DNA from: Ptiloglossa arizonensis
Taxonomy: Eukaryota; Arthropoda; Insecta; Hymenoptera; Colletidae
Direction of reading: 5' to 3'
Assembly (NCBI RefSeq): GCF_051014685.1
Contig: NW_027479667.1
Location: 1-64,000, forward strand
DNA length: 64,000 bases
Shown here: piece by piece, positions 38,315-55,934 of the stretch
Numbering within the stretch: the stretch's first letter is position 1
Layout: the number at the start of each line of letters is the position of its first letter
Made by a program: the position numbers and the translations under genes
The notes under the pieces: generated by a model
Database searches by the model: none
Told to the model about the DNA's origin: nothing
Seen by the model: the letters and a program-made list of their open reading frames with translations, nothing else

Positions 38315-39290
38315 CTATAACGCATAACGTATAACGTATAACGTATTACGTAGAACGTATAACGTATAACGTATAACGTATAACGTATAACGTATAACGT
38401 ATAACGTATAACGTATAACGTATAACGTATAACGTATAACGTATAACGTATAACGTATAACGTATAACGTATAGCGTATAACGTATAACGTATAACGTAT
38501 AACGTATAACGTATAACGTATAACGTATAACGTATAACGTATAACGTATAACGTATAACGTATAACGTGTAACGTGTAACGTATAACGTATAACGTATAA
38601 CGTATAACGTATAACGCATAACGTATAACGTATAACGTATAACGTATAACGTATAACGTATAACGTATAACGTATAACGTATATCGCATGACGTATAACG
38701 AAGAACGTATAACGTATAACGTATAACGTATAACGTATGACGTATAACGTATAATGTACAACGTTTAACGTATAACGTATAACGTATAACGTACAACGTA
38801 TAAGGTACAACGTATAACGTATAACGTATAACGTATAAGGTATGACCTATAACGTATAACGTATAACCTATAACGTATAACGTACAACGTATAACGTGTA
38901 ACGTATAACTTATAACGTATAACGTATAACGTATAACGTATAACGTATAACGTATAACGTATAACGTATAACGTATAACGTATAACGTATAACGTATAAC
39001 GTATAACGTATAACGTATAACGTATAACGTATAACGTATAACGTATAACGTATAACGTGTAACGTATAACGTATAACGTATAACGTATAACGTATAACGC
39101 ATAACGTATAACGTATAACGTATAACGTATAACGTATAACGTATAACGTATAACGTATAACGTATAACGTATAACGTATAACGTATAAGGTATAGCGTAT
39201 AACGTATAACGTATAACGTATAACGTATAACGTATAACGTATAGCGTATAACGCATAACGTATAACGTATAACGTATAACGTATAACGGA
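38315..39290 (+). repeat. Duplicated satellite segment D3, copy 1
   Basis: The series aagaacg, cgtttaacg, ataaggtacaacg, ataaggtatgacc (38837) and the private ataacctataacg recurs at offsets of 1,441 and 5,317 bp. Both offsets are out of whole-unit phase, so each jump includes a non-7 unit. Confidence 0.78.
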
Positions 39291-39989
39291 TAACTTATAA
39301 CGTATAACGTATAACGTATAACGTATAACGCATAACGTATAACGTATAACGTATAACGTATAACGTATAACGGATAACGTATAACGTATAACGTACAACG
39401 TTTAACGTAGAACGTATAACGTATAACGTATAACGTATAACGTATAACGTATGACGTATAACGTATAATGTACAACGTTTAACGTATAACGTATAACGTA
39501 AAACGTATAACGTATAACGTATAACGTATAACGTATAACGTATAACGTATAACGTATAACGTATAACGTATAACGTATAACGTATAACGTATAACGTATA
39601 ACGTATAACGTATAACGTATGACGTATAACGTATGACGTATAACGTATAACGTATAACGTATAACGTATAACGTATAACGTATAACGTATAACGTATAAC
39701 GTATAACGTATAACGTATAACGTATAACGTATAACGTATAACGTATAACGTATAACGTATAACGTATAACGTATAACGTATAACGTATAACGTATAACGT
39801 ATAACGTATAACGTATAACGTATAACGTATAACGTATAACGTATAGCGTATAACGTATAACGTATAACGATTAACGTATAACGTATAACGATTAACGTAA
39901 AACGTATGACGTATTACATATTACGTATAACGTACACGTATAACGTATAACGTATAACGTATAACGTATAACGTATAACGTATAACGTA

Positions 39990-40740
39990 TAACGTATAAC
40001 GTGTAACGTGTAACGTATAACGTATAACGTATAACGTATAACGTATAACGCATAACGTATAACGTATAACGTATAACGTATAACGTATAACGTATAACGT
40101 ATAACGTATAACGTATAACGTATATCGCATGACGTATAACGAAGAACGTATAACGTATAACGTATAACGTATAACGTATGACGTATAACGTATAATGTAC
40201 AACGTTTAACGTATAACGTATAACGTATAACGTACAACGTATAAGGTACAACGTATAACGTATAACGTATAACGTATAAGGTATGACCTATAACGTATAA
40301 CGTATAACCTATAACGTATAACGTACAACGTATAACGTGTAACGTATAACTTATAACGTATAACGTATAACGTATAACGTATAACGTATAACGTATAACG
40401 TATAACGTATAACGTATAACGTATAACGTATAACGTATAACGTATAACGTATAACGTATAACGTATAACGTATAACGTATAACGTATAACGTATAACGTG
40501 TAACGTATAACGTATAACGTATAACGTATAACGTATAACGCATAACGTATAACGTATAACGTATAACGTATAACGTATAACGTATAACGTATAACGTATA
40601 ACGTATAACGTATAACGTATAACGTATAAGGTATAGCGTATAACGTATAACGTATAACGTATAACGTATAACGTATAACGTATAGCGTATAACGCATAAC
40701 GTATAACGTATAACGTATAACGTATAACGGATAACTTATA
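39990..40740 (+). repeat. Duplicated satellite segment D3, copy 2
   Basis: Second occurrence of the ataaggtatgacc (40278) and ataacctataacg landmark pair, with the same flanking order of variants as at 38,565-39,290. Confidence 0.78.
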
Positions 40741-43631
40741 ACGTATAACGTATAACGTATAACGTATAACGCATAACGTATAACGTATAACGTATAACGT
40801 ATAACGTATAACGTATAACGGATAACGTATAACGTATAACGTACAACGTTTAACGTATAACGTATAACGTAGAACGTATAACGTATAACGTATAACGTAT
40901 AACGTATGACGTATAACGTATAATGTACAACGTTTAACGTATAACGTATAACGTAAAACGTATAACGTATAACGTATAACGTATAACGTATAACGTATAA
41001 CGTATAACGTATAACGTATAACGTATAACGTATAACGTATAACGTATAACGTATAACGTATAACGTATAACGTATAACGTATGACGTATAACGTATGACG
41101 TATAACGTATAACGTATAACGTATAACGTATAACGTATAACGTATAACGTATAACGTATAACGTATAACGTATAACGTATAACGTATAACGTATAACGTA
41201 TAACGTATAACGTATAACGTATAACGTATAACGTATAACGTATAACGTATAACGTATAACGTATAACGTATAACGTATAACGTATAACGTATAACGTATA
41301 ACGTATAACGTATAGCGTATAACGTATAACGTATAACGATTAACGTAAAACGTATGACGTATTACATATTACGTATAACGTACACGTATAACGTATAACG
41401 TATAACGTATAACGTATAACGTATAACGTATAACGTATAACGTATAACGCATAACGTATAACGTATAACGTATAGCGTATAACGTATAACGTATAACGTA
41501 TAACGTACAACGTTTAACGTATAACGTATAACGTATAACGTATAACGTATGACGTATAACGTATAATGTACAACGTTTAACGTATAACGTATAACGTAAA
41601 ACGTATAACGTATAACGTATAACGTATTACGTATAACGTATAACGTATAGCGTATAACGTATAACGTATAACGATTAACGTAAAACGTATGACGTATTAC
41701 ACGTTACGTATAACGTATAACGTATAACGTATAACGTATAACGTATAACGTATGTCGCATGACGTATAACGTAGAACGTATAACGTATAACGTATAACGT
41801 ATAACGTATAACGTATGACGTATAACGTATAACGTATAGCGTATAACGTATAACGTATAACGATTAACGTAAAACGTATGACGTATTACATATTACGTAT
41901 AACGTATAACGTATAACGTATAACGTATAACGTATAACGTATGTCGCATGACGTATAACGTAGAACGTATAACGTATAACGTATAACGTATAACGTATAA
42001 CGTATGACGTATAACGTATGACGTATAACGTATAACGTATAACGTATAACGAATAACGTATAACGTATAACGTATAACGTGTAACGTATAACGTATAACG
42101 TATAACGTATAACGTATAACGTATAACGTATAACGTATAACGAGTAACGTATAACGTATAACGTATATCGTATAACGCATAACGTATAACGTATAACGTA
42201 TAACGTATAACGTATAACGTATAACGTATAACGTATAACGTATAACGTATAACGTATAACGTATGACGTATAACGTATAACGTATAACGTATAACGTATA
42301 ACGTATAACGTATAACGTATAACGTATAACGTATAACGTATAACGTATAACGTATAACGTATAACGTATAACGTATAACGTATAACGTATAACGTATAAC
42401 GTATAACGTATAACGTATAACGTATAACGTATAACGTATAACGTATAACGTATAACGTATAACGTATAACGTATAACGTATAACGTATAACGTATAACGT
42501 ATAACGTATAACGTATAACGTATAACGTATAGCGTATAACGTATAACGTATAACGATTAACGTAAAACGTATGACGTATTACATATTACGTATAACGTAC
42601 ACGTATAACGTATAACGTATAACGTATAACGTATAACGTATAACGTATAACGTATAACGTATAACGCATAACGTATAACGTATAACGTATAACGTATAAC
42701 GTATAACGTATAACGTATAACGTACAACGTTTAACGTATAACGTATAACGTAGAACGTATAACGTATAACGTATAACGTATAACGTATAACGTATAACGT
42801 ATGACGAATAACGTATAACGTACAACGTTTAACGTATAACGTATAACGTAGAACGTAGAACGTACAACGTATAACGTATAACGTACAACGTATAACGTAT
42901 AACGTATATCCTATAACGCATAACGTATAACGTATAACGTATTACGTATAACGTATAACGTATAACGTATAACGTATAACGTATAACGTATAACGTATAA
43001 CGTATAGCGTATAACGTATAGCGTATAACGTATAACGTATAACGATTAACGTAAAACGTATGACGTATTACATATTACGTATAACGTATAACGTATAACG
43101 TATAACGTATAACTTATAACGTATAACGTATAACGTATAACGTATAACGTATAACGCATAACGTATAACGTATAACGTATAACGTATAACGTATAACGTA
43201 TAACGTATAACGTATAACGTATAACGTATAACGTATAACGTATAACGTATAACGTATAACGTATAACGTATAACGTATAACGTATAACGTATAACGTATA
43301 ACGTAAGACGTATAACGCATGACGTATAACGCATAACGTATAACGTATAACGTACAACGTATAAAGTATAACGTATATCCTATAACGCATAACGTATATC
43401 CTATAACGCATAACGTATAGCGTATAACGCATAACGTATACCGTATATCGTATAACGTATAACGTGTAACGTATAACGTATAACGTATAACGTATAACGT
43501 ATAACGTATAACGTATAACGTATAACGTGTATCGTATAACGTATAACGTATAACGTACAACGTATAAAGCATAACGTATAACGTATAACGTATAGCGTAT
43601 AACGTATAACGTATAACGTATAACGTATATC

Positions 43632-44620
43632 CTATAACGCATAACGTATAACGTATAACGTATTACGTAGAACGTATAACGTATAACGTATAACGTATAA
43701 CGTATAACGTATAACGTATAACGTATAACGTATAACGTATAACGTATAACGTATAACGTATAACGTATAACGTATAACGTATAACGTATAACGTATAGCG
43801 TATAACGTATAACGTATAACGTATAACGTATAACGTATAACGTATAACGTATAACGTATAACGTATAACGTATAACGTATAACGTGTAACGTGTAACGTA
43901 TAACGTATAACGTATAACGTATAACGTATAACGCATAACGTATAACGTATAACGTATAACGTATAACGTATAACGTATAACGTATAACGTATAACGTATA
44001 TCGCATGACGTATAACGAAGAACGTATAACGTATAACGTATAACGTATAACGTATGACGTATAACGTATAATGTACAACGTTTAACGTATAACGTATAAC
44101 GTATAACGTACAACGTATAAGGTACAACGTATAACGTATAACGTATAACGTATAAGGTATGACCTATAACGTATAACGTATAACCTATAACGTATAACGT
44201 ACAACGTATAACGTGTAACGTATAACTTATAACGTATAACGTATAACGTATAACGTATAACGTATAACGTATAACGTATAACGTATAACGTATAACGTAT
44301 AACGTATAACGTATAACGTATAACGTATAACGTATAACGTATAACGTATAACGTATAACGTATAACGTATAACGTGTAACGTATAACGTATAACGTATAA
44401 CGTATAACGTATAACGCATAACGTATAACGTATAACGTATAACGTATAACGTATAACGTATAACGTATAACGTATAACGTATAACGTATAACGTATAACG
44501 TATAAGGTATAGCGTATAACGTATAACGTATAACGTATAACGTATAACGTATAACGTATAGCGTATAACGCATAACGTATAACGTATAACGTATAACGTA
44601 TAACGGATAACTTATAACGT
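43632..44620 (+). repeat. Duplicated satellite segment D3, copy 3
   Basis: Third occurrence (ataaggtatgacc at 44154). Matches copy 1 at a constant 5,317-bp offset across more than 700 bp. On its right side a 63-bp spaced pair tagcgtataccgtatagcg (about 44656 and 44719) was added. Confidence 0.78.
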
Positions 44621-47600
44621 ATAACGTATAACGTATAACGTATAACGTATAACGTATAGCGTATACCGTATAGCGTATAACGTATAACGTATAACGTATA
44701 ACGTATAACGTATAACGTATAGCGTATACCGTATAGCGTATAACGTATAACGTATAACGTATAACGTATAACGTATAACGTATAACGTATAACGTATAAC
44801 GTATAACGTATAACGTATAACGTATAACGTATAACGTATAACGTAAGACGTATAACGCATGACGTATAACGCATAACGTATAACGTATAACGTACAACGT
44901 ATATCCTATAACGCATAACGTATATCCTATAACGCATAACGTATAGCGTATAACGCATAACGTATACCGTATATCGTATAACGTATAACGTGTAACGTAT
45001 AACGTATAACGTATAACGTATAACGTATAACGTATAACGTATAACGTATGTCGTATAACGTATAACGTATAACGTATAACGTGTATCGTATAACGTATAA
45101 CGTATAACGTACAACGTATAAAGCATAACGTATAACGTATAACGTATAACGTATAACGTATAACGTATAACGTATAACGTATAACGTATAACGTATAACG
45201 TATAACGTATAACGTATAACGTATAACGCATAACGTATAACGTATAACGTATAACGTATAACGTATAACGGATAACGTATAACGTATAACGTACAACGTT
45301 TAACGTATAACGTATAACGTAGAACGTATAACGTATAACGTATAACGTATAACGTATGACGTATAACGTATAATGTACAACGTTTAACGTATAACGTATA
45401 ACGTAAAACGTATAACGTATAACGTATAACGTATAACGTATAACGTATAACGTATAACGTATAACGTATAACGTATAACGTATAACGTATAGCGTATAAC
45501 GTATAACGTATAACGATTAACGTAAAACGTATGACGTATTACATATTACGTATAACGTACACGTATAACGTATAACGTATAACGTATAACGTATAACGTA
45601 TAACGTATAACGTATAACGTATAACGCATAACGTATAACGTATAACGTATAGCTAACGTATAACGTATAACGTACAACGTTTAACGTATAACGTATAACG
45701 TAGAACGTATAACGTATAACGTATAACGTATAACGTATAACGTATGACCAATAACGTATAACGTACAACGTTTAACGTATAACGTATAACGTAGAACGTA
45801 GAACGTACAACGTATAACGTATAACGTACAACGTATAACGTATAACGTATATCCTATAACGCATAACGTATAACGTATAACGTATTACGTATAACGTATA
45901 ACGTATAACGTATAACGTATAACGTATAACGTATAACGTATAACGAATAACGTATAACGTATAACGTATAACGTATGCCGTATAACGTATAACGTATAAC
46001 GTATAACGTATAACGTATAACGTATAACGTATAATGTATAACGTATAACGTATAACGTATAACGTATAACGTATAACGTATAACGTATAACGTATATCCT
46101 ATAACGCATAACGTATATCCTATAACGCATAACGTATAGCGTATAACGCATAACGTATACCGTATATCGTATAACGTATAACGTATAACGTATAACGTAT
46201 AACGTATAACGTATAACGTATAACGTATAACGTATAACGTATAACGTATAACGTATAACGTATAACGTATAACGTATAACGTATAGCGTATAACGTATAA
46301 CGTATAACGATTAACGTAAAACGTATGACGTATTACATATTACGTATAACGTACACGTATAACGTATAACGTATAACGTATAACGTATAACGTATAACGT
46401 ATAACGTATAACGTATAACGTATAACGCATAACGTATAACGTATAACGTATAACGTATAACGTTTAACGTATAACGTATAACGTAAAACGTATAACGTAT
46501 AACGTATAACGTATAACGTATAACGTATAACGTATAACGTATAACGTATAACGTATAACGTATAACGTATAACGTATATCGCATGACGTATAACGCATAA
46601 CGTATAACGTATAACGTATAACGTATAACGTATAACGTATAACGTATAACGTATAACGTATAACGTATAACGTATAACGTATAACGTATAACGTATAACG
46701 CATAACGTATAACGTATAACGTATAACGTATAACGTATAACGGATAACGTATAACGTATAACGTACAACGTTTAACGTATAACGTATAACGTAGAACGTA
46801 TAACGTATAACGTATAACGTATAACGTATGACGTATAACGTATAATGTACAACGTTTAACGTATAACGTATAACGTAAACCGTATAACGTATAACGTATA
46901 ACGTATAACGTATAACGTATAACGTATAACGTATAACGTATAACGTATAACGTATAACGTATAACGTATAACGTATATCGCATGACGTATAACGCATAAC
47001 GTATAACGTATAACGTATAACGTATAACGTATAACGTATAACGTATAACGTATAACGAATAACGTATAACGTATAACGTATAAGGTATGACCTATGACGT
47101 ATAACGTATAACGTATAACGTATAACGTATAACGTATAACGTATAACGTATAACTTATAACGTATAACGTATAACGTATAACGTATAACGTATAACGTAT
47201 AACGTATAACGTATAACGTATAACGTATAACGTATAACGTATAACGTATAACGTATAACGTATAACGTATAACGTATAACGTATAACGTATAACGTATAA
47301 CGTATAACGTATAAAGTATAACGTATAACGTATAACGTATAACGTATAACGTATAACGTATAACGTATAACGTATAACGTATAACGTAAAACGTATAACG
47401 TATAACGTATAACGTATAGCGTATAACGTATAACGTATAACGTATAACGTATAACGTGTAACGTATAACGTATAACGTATAACGTATAACGTATAACGCA
47501 TAACGTATAACGTATAACGTATAACGTATAACGTAAAACGTATAACGTATAACGTATAACGTATAACGTATATCGCATGACGTATAACGAAGAACGTATA

Positions 47601-50600
47601 ACGTATAACGTATAACGTATAACGTATGACGTATAACGTATAATGTACAACGTTTAACGTATAACGTATAACGTATAACGTATAACGTACAACGTATAAC
47701 GTACAACGTATAACGTATAACGTATAACGTATAAGGTATGACCTATAACGTATAACGTATAACGTATAACGTATAACGTACAACGTATAACGTATAACGT
47801 ATAACTTATAACGTATAACGTATAACGTATAACGTATAACGTATAACGTATAACGTATAACGTATAACTTATAACGTATAACGTATAACGTATAACGTAT
47901 AACGTATAACGTATGACGTATAACGTATAACGTATAACGTATAACGTATAACGTATAACGTACAACGTCTAACGTATAATGTATAACGTATAACGTATAA
48001 CGTACAACGTATAACGTATAACGTATAACGTATAACGTATAACGTATAACGTATAACGTATAACGTATAACGTATTACGTATAACGTATGACGTATAACG
48101 TATAACGTATAACGTATAACGTATAACGTATAACGTATAACGTATAACGTATAACGTATAACGTATAACGTATAACGTATAACGTATAACGTATAGCGTA
48201 TAACGTATAGCGTATAACGTATAACGTATAACGTATAACGTATAACGTATGACGTATAACGTATAATGTACAACGTTTAACGTATAACGTATAACGTAAA
48301 ACGTATAACGTATAACGTATAACGTATAACGTATAACGTATAACGTATAACGTATAACGTATAACGTATAACGTATAACGTATAACGTATAACGTATAAC
48401 GTATATCGCATGACGTATAACGCATAACGTATAACGTATAACGTATAACGTATAACGTTTAACGTATAACGTATAACGTATAACGTATAACGAATAACGT
48501 ATAACGTATAACGTATAAGGTATGACCTATAGCGTATAACGTATAACGTATAACGTATAACGTATAACGTATAACGTATAACGTATAACGTATAACGTAT
48601 AACCTATAACGTATAACGTATAACGTATAACGTATAACGTATAACGTATAACGTATAACGTATAACGTATAACGTATAACGTATAACGTATAACGTAAGA
48701 CGTATAACGCATGACGTATAACGCATAACGTATAACGTATAACGTACAACGTATATCCTATAACGCATAACGTATATCCTATAACGCATAACGTATAGCG
48801 TATAACGCATAACGTATACCGTATATCGTATAACGTATAACGTGTAACGTATAACGTATAACGTATAACGTATAACGTATAACGTATAACGTATAACGTG
48901 TATCGTATAACGTATAACGTATAACGTACAACGTATAAAGCATAACGTATAACGGATAACGTATAACGTATAACGTATAACGTATAACGTATAACGTATA
49001 ACGTATAACGTATAACGTATAACGTATAACGTATAACGTATAACGTATAACGCATAACGTATAACGTATAACGTATAACGTATAACGTATAACGGATAAC
49101 GTATAACGGATAACGTACAACGTTTAACGTACAACGTATAACGTATAACGTATAACGTATAACGTATAACGTATAACGTATAACGTATAACGTATGACGT
49201 ATAACGTATGACGTATAACGTATAACGTATAACGTATAACGTATAACGTATAACGTATAACGTATAACGTATAACGTATAACGTATAACGTATAACGTAT
49301 AACGTATAACGTATAACGTATAAAGTATAACGTATAACGTATAACGTATAACGTATAACGTATAACGTATAACGTATAACGTATAACGTATAACGTATAA
49401 CGTATAACGTATAACGTATAACGTATAACGTATAACGTATAACGTATAACGTATAACGTATAACGTATAACGTATAACGTATAACGTATAACGTATAGCG
49501 TATAACGTATAACGTATAACGATTAACGTAAAACGTATGACGTATTACATATTACGTATAACGTACACGTATAACGTATAACGTATAACGTATAACGTAT
49601 AACGTATAACGTATAACGTATAACGTATAACGTATAACGCATAACGTATAACGTATAACGTATAGCGTATAACGTATAACGTATAACGTATAACGTACAA
49701 CGTTTAACGTATAACGTATAACGTAGAACGTATAACGTATAACGTATAACGTATAACGTATAACGTATAACGTATGACGAATAACGTATAACGTACAACG
49801 TTTAACGTATAACGTATAACGTAGAACGTAGAACGTACAACGTATAACGTATAACGTACAACGTATAACGTATAACGTATATCCTATAACGCATAACGTA
49901 TAACGTATAACGTATTACGTATAACGTATAACGTATAACGTATAACGTATAACGTATAACGTATAACGTATAACGAATAACGTATAACGTATAACGTATA
50001 ACGTATGTCGTATAACGTATAACGTATAACGTATAACGTATAACGTATAACGTATAACGTATAATGTATAACGTATAACGTATAACGTATAACGTATAAC
50101 GTATAACGTATAACGTATAACGTATATCCTATAACGCATAACGTATATCCTATAACGCATAACGTATAGCGTATAACGCATAACGTATACCGTATATCGT
50201 ATAACGTATAACGTGTAACGTATAACGTATAACGTTTAACGTATAACGTATAACGTATAACGTATAACGTGTAACGTATAACGTATAACGTATAACGTAC
50301 AACGTATAAAGCATAACGTATAACGTATAACGTATAACGTATAACGTATAACGTATAACGTATAACGTATAACGTATAACGTATAACGTATAACGTATAA
50401 CGTATAACGTATAACGTATAACGTATAACGTATAGCGTATAACGTATAACGTATAACGTATAACGTATAACGTATAACGTATAACGTATAACGTATAACG
50501 TATAACGTATAACGTATAACGTATAACGTGTAACGTATAACGTATAACGTATAACGCATAACGTATAACGCATAACGTATAACGTATAACGTATAACGTA

Positions 50601-53470
50601 TAACGTATAACGTATAACGTATAACGTATAACGTATATCGCATGACGTATAACGAAGAACGTATAACGTATAACGTATAACGTATAACGTATGACGTATA
50701 ACGTATAATGTACAACGTTTAACGTATAACGTATAACGTATAACGTACAACGTATAACGTACAACGTATAACGTATAACGTATAACGTATAAGGTATGAC
50801 CTATAACGTATAACGTATAACGTATAACGTATAACGTACAACGTATAACGTATAACGTATAACTTATAACGTATAACGTATAACGTATAACGTATAACGT
50901 ATAACGTATAACGTATAACGTATAACGTATAACGTATAACGTATAACGTATAACCTATAACTTATAACATATAACGTATAACGTATAACGTATAACGTAT
51001 AACGTATAACGTATAACGTATAACGTATAACGTATAACGTAAGACGTATAACGCATGACGTATAACGCATAACGTATAACGTATAACGTACAACGTATAT
51101 CCTATAACGCATAACGTATATCCTATAACGCATAACGTATAGCGTATAACGCATAACGTATACCGTATATCGTATAACGTATAACGTGTAACGTATAACG
51201 TATAACGTATAACGTATAACGTATAACGTATAACGTATAACGTATAACGTATAACGTATAACGTATAACGTATAACGTATAACGTATAACGTATAACGTA
51301 TAACGTATAACGTATAACGTATAACGCATAACGTATAACGTATAACGTATAACGTATAACGTATAACGGATAACGTATAACGTATAACGTACAACGTTTA
51401 ACGTATAACGTATAACGTAGAACGTATAACGTATAACGTATAACGTATAACGTATGACGTATAACGTATAATGTACAACGTTTAACGTATAACGTATAAC
51501 GTAAAACGGATAACGTATAACGTATAACGTATAACGTATAACGTATAACGTATAACGTATAACGTATAACGTATAACGTATAACGTATAACGTATAACGT
51601 ATAACGTATAACGTATAACGCATAACGTATAACGTATAACGTATAACGTATAACGTATAACGGATAACGTATAACGTATAACGTACAACGTTTAACGTAT
51701 AACGTATAACGTATAACGTATAACGTATAACGTATAACGTATAACGTTTAACGTATAACGTATAACGTATAACGTATAACGTATAACGTATAACGTATAA
51801 CGTATAACGTATAACGTATAACGTATAACGTATAACGTATAACGTATAACGTATAACGTATAACGTATAACGTATAACGTATAACGTATAACGTATAACG
51901 TATAACGTATAACGTATAACGTATAACGTATAACGTATAACGTATAACGTATAGCGTATAACGTATAACGTATAACGTATAACGTATAACGTATAACGTA
52001 TAACGTATAACGTATAACGTATAACGTATAACGTATAACGTATAACGTGTAACGTATAACGTATAACGTATAACGTATAACGTATAACGCATAACGTATA
52101 ACGTATAACGTATAACGTATAACGTATAACGTATAACGTATAACGTATAACGTATATCGCATGACGTATAACGAAGAACGTATAACGTATAACGTATAAC
52201 GTATAACGTATGACGTATAACGTATAATGTACAACGTTTAACGTATAACGTATAACGTATAACGTACAACGTATAACGTACAACGTATAACGTATAACGT
52301 ATAACGTATAAGGTATGACCTATAACGTATAACGTATAACGTATAACGTATAACGTACAACGTATAACGTATAACGTATAACTTATAACGTATAACGTAT
52401 AACGTATAACGTATAACGTATAACGTATAACGTATAACGTATAACGTATAACGTATCACGTATAACGTATGACGTATAACGTATAACGTATAACGTATAA
52501 CGTATAACGTATAACGTATAACGTATAACGTATAACGTATAGCGTATAACGTATAACGTATAACGTATAACGTATAGCGTATAACGTATAGCGTATAACG
52601 TATAACGTATAACGTATAACGTATAGCGTATAACGTATAACGTATAACGTATAACGTATAACGTATAACGTATAACGCATAACGTATAACGTATAACGTA
52701 TAACGTATAACGGATAACGTATAACGTATAACGTACAACGTTTAACGTATAACGTATAACGTATAACGTGTAACGTATTACGTATAACGTATAACGTATA
52801 ACGTATAACGTATAACGTATAACGTATAACGTATAACGTGTAACGTATAACGTATAACGTATAACGTATAACGTATAACGTATAACGTATAACGTATAAC
52901 GTGTAACGTATAACGTGTAACGTATGACGTATAACGTATAACGAATAACGTATAACGTATAACGTATAACGTATAACGTATAACGTATAACGTATAACGT
53001 ATAACGTATAACGTATAACGTATAACGTATAACGTATAACGCATAACGTATAACGTAGAACGTATAACGTATGACGTATAACGTATAACGAATAACGTAT
53101 AACGTATAACGTATAACGTATAACGTATAACGTATAACGTATAACGTATAACGTATAACGTATAACGTATAACGTATAACGTATAACGTATAACGTATAA
53201 CGTATAACGTATTACGTATAACGTATAACGTATATCGCATGACGTATAACGCATAACGTATAACGTATAACGTATAACGTATAACGTATAACGTATATCG
53301 CATGACGTATAACGAAGAACGTATAACGTATAACGTATAAAGTATAACGTATAACGTATAACGTATAACGTATAACGTATAACGTATAACGTATAACGTA
53401 TAACGTATAACGTATAACGTATAACGTATAACGTATAACGTATAACGTATAACGTATAACGTATAACGTA

Positions 53471-55080
53471 TGACGAATAACGTATAACGTACAACGTTTA
53501 ACGTATAACGTATAACGTAGAACGTAGAACGTACAACGTATAACGTATAACGTACAACGTATAACGTATAACGTATATCCTATAACGCATAACGTATAAC
53601 GTATAACGTATTACGTATAACGTATAACGTATAACGTATAACGTATAACGTATAACGTATAACGTATAACGTATAACGTATAACGAATAACGTATAACGT
53701 ATAACGTATAACGTATGTCGTATAACGTATAACGTATAACGTATAACGTATAACGTATAACGTATAACGTATAATGTATAACGTATAACGTATAACGTAT
53801 AACGTATAACGTATAACGTATAACGTATAACGTATATCCTATAACGCATAACGTATATCCTATAACGCATAACGTATAGCGTATAACGCATAACGTATAC
53901 CGTATATCGTATAACGTATAACGTGTAACGTATAACGTATAACGTATAACGTATAACGTATAACGTATAACGTATAACGTGTAACGTATAACGTATAACG
54001 TATAACGTACAACGTATAAAGCATAACGTATAACGTATAACGTATAACGTATAACGTATAACGTATAACGTATAACGTATAACGTATAACGTATAACGTA
54101 TAACGTATAACGTATAACGTATAACGTATAACGTATAACGTATAGCGTATAACGTATAACGTATAACGTATAACGTATAACGTATAACGTATAACGTATA
54201 ACGTATAACGTATAACGTATAACGTATAACGTATAACGTGTAACGTATAACGTATAACGTATAACGTATAACGTATAACGCATAACGTATAACGTATAAC
54301 GTATAACGTATAACGTATAACGTATAACGTATAACGTATAACGTATATCGCATGACGTATAACGAAGAACGTATAACGTATAACGTATAACGTATAACGT
54401 ATGACGTATAACGTATAATGTACAACGTTTAACGTATAACGTATAACGTATAACGTATAACGTACAACGTATAACGTACAACGTATAACGTATAACGTAT
54501 AACGTATAAGGTATGACCTATAACGTATAACGTATAACGTATAACGTATAACGTACAACGTATAACGTATAACGTATAACTTATAACGTATAACGTATAA
54601 CGTATAACGTATAACGTATAACGTATAACGTATAACGTATAACGTATAACGTATAACGTATAACGTATAACGTATAACCTATAACGTATAACATATAACG
54701 TATAACGTATAACGTATAACGTATAACGTATAACGTATAACGTATAACGTATAACGTAAGACGTATAACGCATGACGTATAACGCATAACGTATAACGTA
54801 TAACGTACAACGTATATCCTATAACGCATAACGTATATCCTATAACGCATAACGTATAGCGTATAACGCATAACCTATACCGTATATCGTATAACGTATA
54901 ACGTGTAACGTATAACGTATAACGTATAACGTATAACGTATAACGTATAACGTATAACGTGTATCGTATAACGTATAACGTATAACGTACAACGTATAAA
55001 GCATAACGTATAACGTATAACGTATAACGTATAACGTATAACGTATAACGTATAACGTATAACGTATAACGTATAACGTA
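53471..55080 (+). repeat. Duplicated satellite segment D4, copy 1
   Basis: Begins at tatgacgaataacg, contains two agaacg units, paired tatatcctataacgc landmarks, aagaacg, ataaggtatgacc and a private taacctataccg (54871). It recurs at 2,464 bp at the left end and at 2,457 bp (351 units) through the rest. The sequences part at about 55,085. Confidence 0.85.
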
Positions 55081-55934
55081 TAACGAATAACGTATAACGT
55101 ATAACGTATAACGTATGTCGTATAACGTATAACGCATAACGTATAACGTATAACGTATAACGTATAACGGATAACGTATAACGTATAACGTACAACGTTT
55201 AACGTATAACGTATAACGTATAACGTGTAACGTATTACGTATAACGTATAACGTATAACGTATAACGTATAACGTATAACGTATAACGTATAACGTATAA
55301 CGTGTAACGTATAACGTATAACGTATAACGTATAACGTATAACGTATAACGTATAACGTATAACGTATAACGTATAACGTGTAACGTATGACGTATAACG
55401 TATAACGAATAACGTATAACGTATAACGTATAACGTATAACGTATAACGTATAACGTATAACGTATAACGTATAACGTATAACGTATAACGTATAACGTA
55501 TAACGCATAACGTATAACGTAGAACGTATAACGTATGACGTATAACGTATAACGAATAACGTATAACGTATAACGTATAACGTATAACGTATAACGTATA
55601 ACGTATAACGTATAACGTATAACGTATAACGTATAACGTATAACGTATAACGTATAACGTATAACGTATAACGTATTACGTATAACGTATAACGTATATC
55701 GCATGACGTATAACGCATAACGTATAACGTATAACGTATAACGTATAACGTATAACGTATATCGCATGACGTATAACGAAGAACGTATAACGTATAACGT
55801 ATAAAGTATAACGTATAACGTATATCGTATAACGTATAACGTATAACGTATAACGTATAACGTATAACGTATAACGTATAACGTATAACGTATAACGTAT
55901 AACGTATAACGTATAACGTATAACGTATAACGTA

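Larger units (their letters stand above)
35830..49560 (+). repeat. Heptamer satellite, right domain I
   Basis: Same unit and orientation as the left domain. The 38-bp cassette is still present, in many copies followed by the shortened tacacgtata unit. The variants ataaggtatgacctata, atatcgcatgacgtataacg, aagaacg and cggataacg become common. Contains a block found three times (about 38565, 39990 and 43880) and long pure runs at about 36700-36982 and 42269-42530. No gene is visible. Confidence 0.95.
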